From Bacillota bacterium (GTDB taxonomy: Bacteria; Bacillota; Sulfobacillia; RBS10-35), in contig JASBVX010000077.1 of the NCBI GenBank assembly GCA_029960865.1, positions 1 to 6,727 of the forward strand: 6,727 bases of DNA, in the 5' to 3' direction. Below the pieces are notes generated by a model that worked only from the letters and a program-made list of their open reading frames with translations, was not told the DNA's origin and searched no databases. Position numbers and translations under genes: made by a program. Within the stretch, counting starts at the first letter, position 1. The number at the start of each line of letters is the position of its first letter. Positions 6,078 to 6,727 of the stretch are shown in pieces.

Positions 6078-6727
6078 ATGGCCCTTTTGGAAGTCCACGA
6101 TGTCCACACCTATTACGGCCGGGTCCACGTGTTGAACGGCATCGGCCTTCAAGTAAACGCGGGCGAGATTGTCACCCTTATCGGCAGCAACGGTGCCGGC
6201 AAGACCACCACCCTGCGGACCCTCTCGGGTCTGGTGAAGGCGCAAGACGGGAAGATCTTCTTTGCCGGGGAGGACATCACCCGGAAAAGAGCCGATGAGA
6301 TCGTGAAGCTGGGCCTGGCCCATGTGCCGGAAGGTAGGCGGATCTTCACCACCCTGACGGTGGAGGAAAACCTAATCCTCGGCCGCTACCTTTGGGCCCG
6401 CGACACGAAGGAGATGCACAAGCGGCTGGCGGAGATCTATGAGCTTTTCCCCCGCCTCGAAGAGCGCCGCCATCAGATGGGCGGAAGCCTCAGCGGGGGA
6501 GAGCAGCAGATGCTGGCCATCGGCCGCGGGCTCATGGCCGAACCTAAGCTTCTGGCCTTGGATGAACCCTCCATGGGTTTGGCCCCCATCCTGGTGCGCC
6601 AGATCTTTCAGATCATCCAGGAAGTCAGCGAGAGAGGGGTCGCCATCCTTCTGGTGGAGCAAAACGCCCGGCGGGCTCTCGAGATAGCCCACCGGGCCTA
6701 TGTTCTGGATGTGGGCCGCATCGTGCT
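6078..6727 (+). CDS. livF: Branched-chain amino acid ABC transporter ATPase, LivF type (3' end cut off)
   Basis: The first 216 codons of a LivF-family ATPase; family members are about 235 aa, so roughly 20 residues are missing beyond the window. Motifs are complete: Walker A GSNGAGKT 36-43, HVPEGRRIF with Glu85 at the Q-loop region, signature LSGGEQQ 138-144, Walker B LLALDEP with Asp162-Glu163, and LLVEQNA at 191-197 with Gln195 in the H-loop position. The Q-loop and H-loop variants are normal for LivF. The ATG at 6078 is one base after the fusion gene's stop, and GAGGGGGG at 6064-6071 gives a 6-base spacer, so it is translated from the same message. The protein acts on the cytoplasmic face as the second nucleotide-binding subunit, pairing with the LivG domain of the preceding fusion. 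Confidence 0.93.
   Translation, partial: MALLEVHDVHTYYGRVHVLNGIGLQVNAGEIVTLIGSNGAGKTTTLRTLSGLVKAQDGKIFFAGEDITRKRADEIVKLGLAHVPEGRRIFTTLTVEENLILGRYLWARDTKEMHKRLAEIYELFPRLEERRHQMGGSLSGGEQQMLAIGRGLMAEPKLLALDEPSMGLAPILVRQIFQIIQEVSERGVAILLVEQNARRALEIAHRAYVLDVGRIV

Noticed and set aside
1..6727. CRISPR arrays, tRNA/rRNA genes, transposases, att sites or defence-type genes
   Set aside because: No direct-repeat arrays, cloverleaf sequences, mobile-element genes or unexplained stretch longer than 100 bases were seen. The window is fully accounted for by metabolic and transport genes with uniform composition.

Overview
The window comes from a G+C-rich, tightly packed bacterial genome. All recognisable genes lie on the + strand, and most gene joints are 4-base overlaps or gaps of a few bases. 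The bacillithiol enzyme BshC limits the host to bacillithiol-type lineages (Bacillota, Deinococcota, Bacteroidota, Acidobacteriota and some others). The high G+C, the strong GGAGG-type ribosome sites and the Arg/Glu/Leu/Pro-rich proteins suggest a G+C-rich, possibly thermophilic Bacillota or Deinococcota member. That placement is inference and no marker here settles it.

Region 1 (14-2034) holds two translationally coupled genes. The first is a small MaoC-type hot-dog acyl dehydratase/enoyl-CoA hydratase. Its stop overlaps the start of bshC, which encodes the putative cysteine-adding enzyme of bacillithiol synthesis.

Region 2 (2035-6727) is a branched-chain amino acid (HAAT/Liv family) ABC importer in the order binding lipoprotein, LivH permease, LivM permease fused to LivG ATPase, and LivF ATPase (cut by the window end). 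A 98-base gap before the binding protein contains a strong Shine-Dalgarno sequence that fits no annotated start except a 25-codon TTG-initiated small ORF running into the binding-protein start. A perfect 14-bp hairpin with a T-rich tail lies between the binding-protein gene and the membrane/ATPase genes. It would let the lipoprotein be made in excess over the membrane complex.

The lipoprotein would capture a hydrophobic amino acid (or a related small ligand) outside the membrane and deliver it to the LivH/LivM channel, with LivG and LivF hydrolysing ATP on the cytoplasmic face. The most notable feature is the LivM-LivG fusion. The rest is ordinary metabolism and transport, and I found no evidence of a new defence system, mobile element, CRISPR array or RNA gene.
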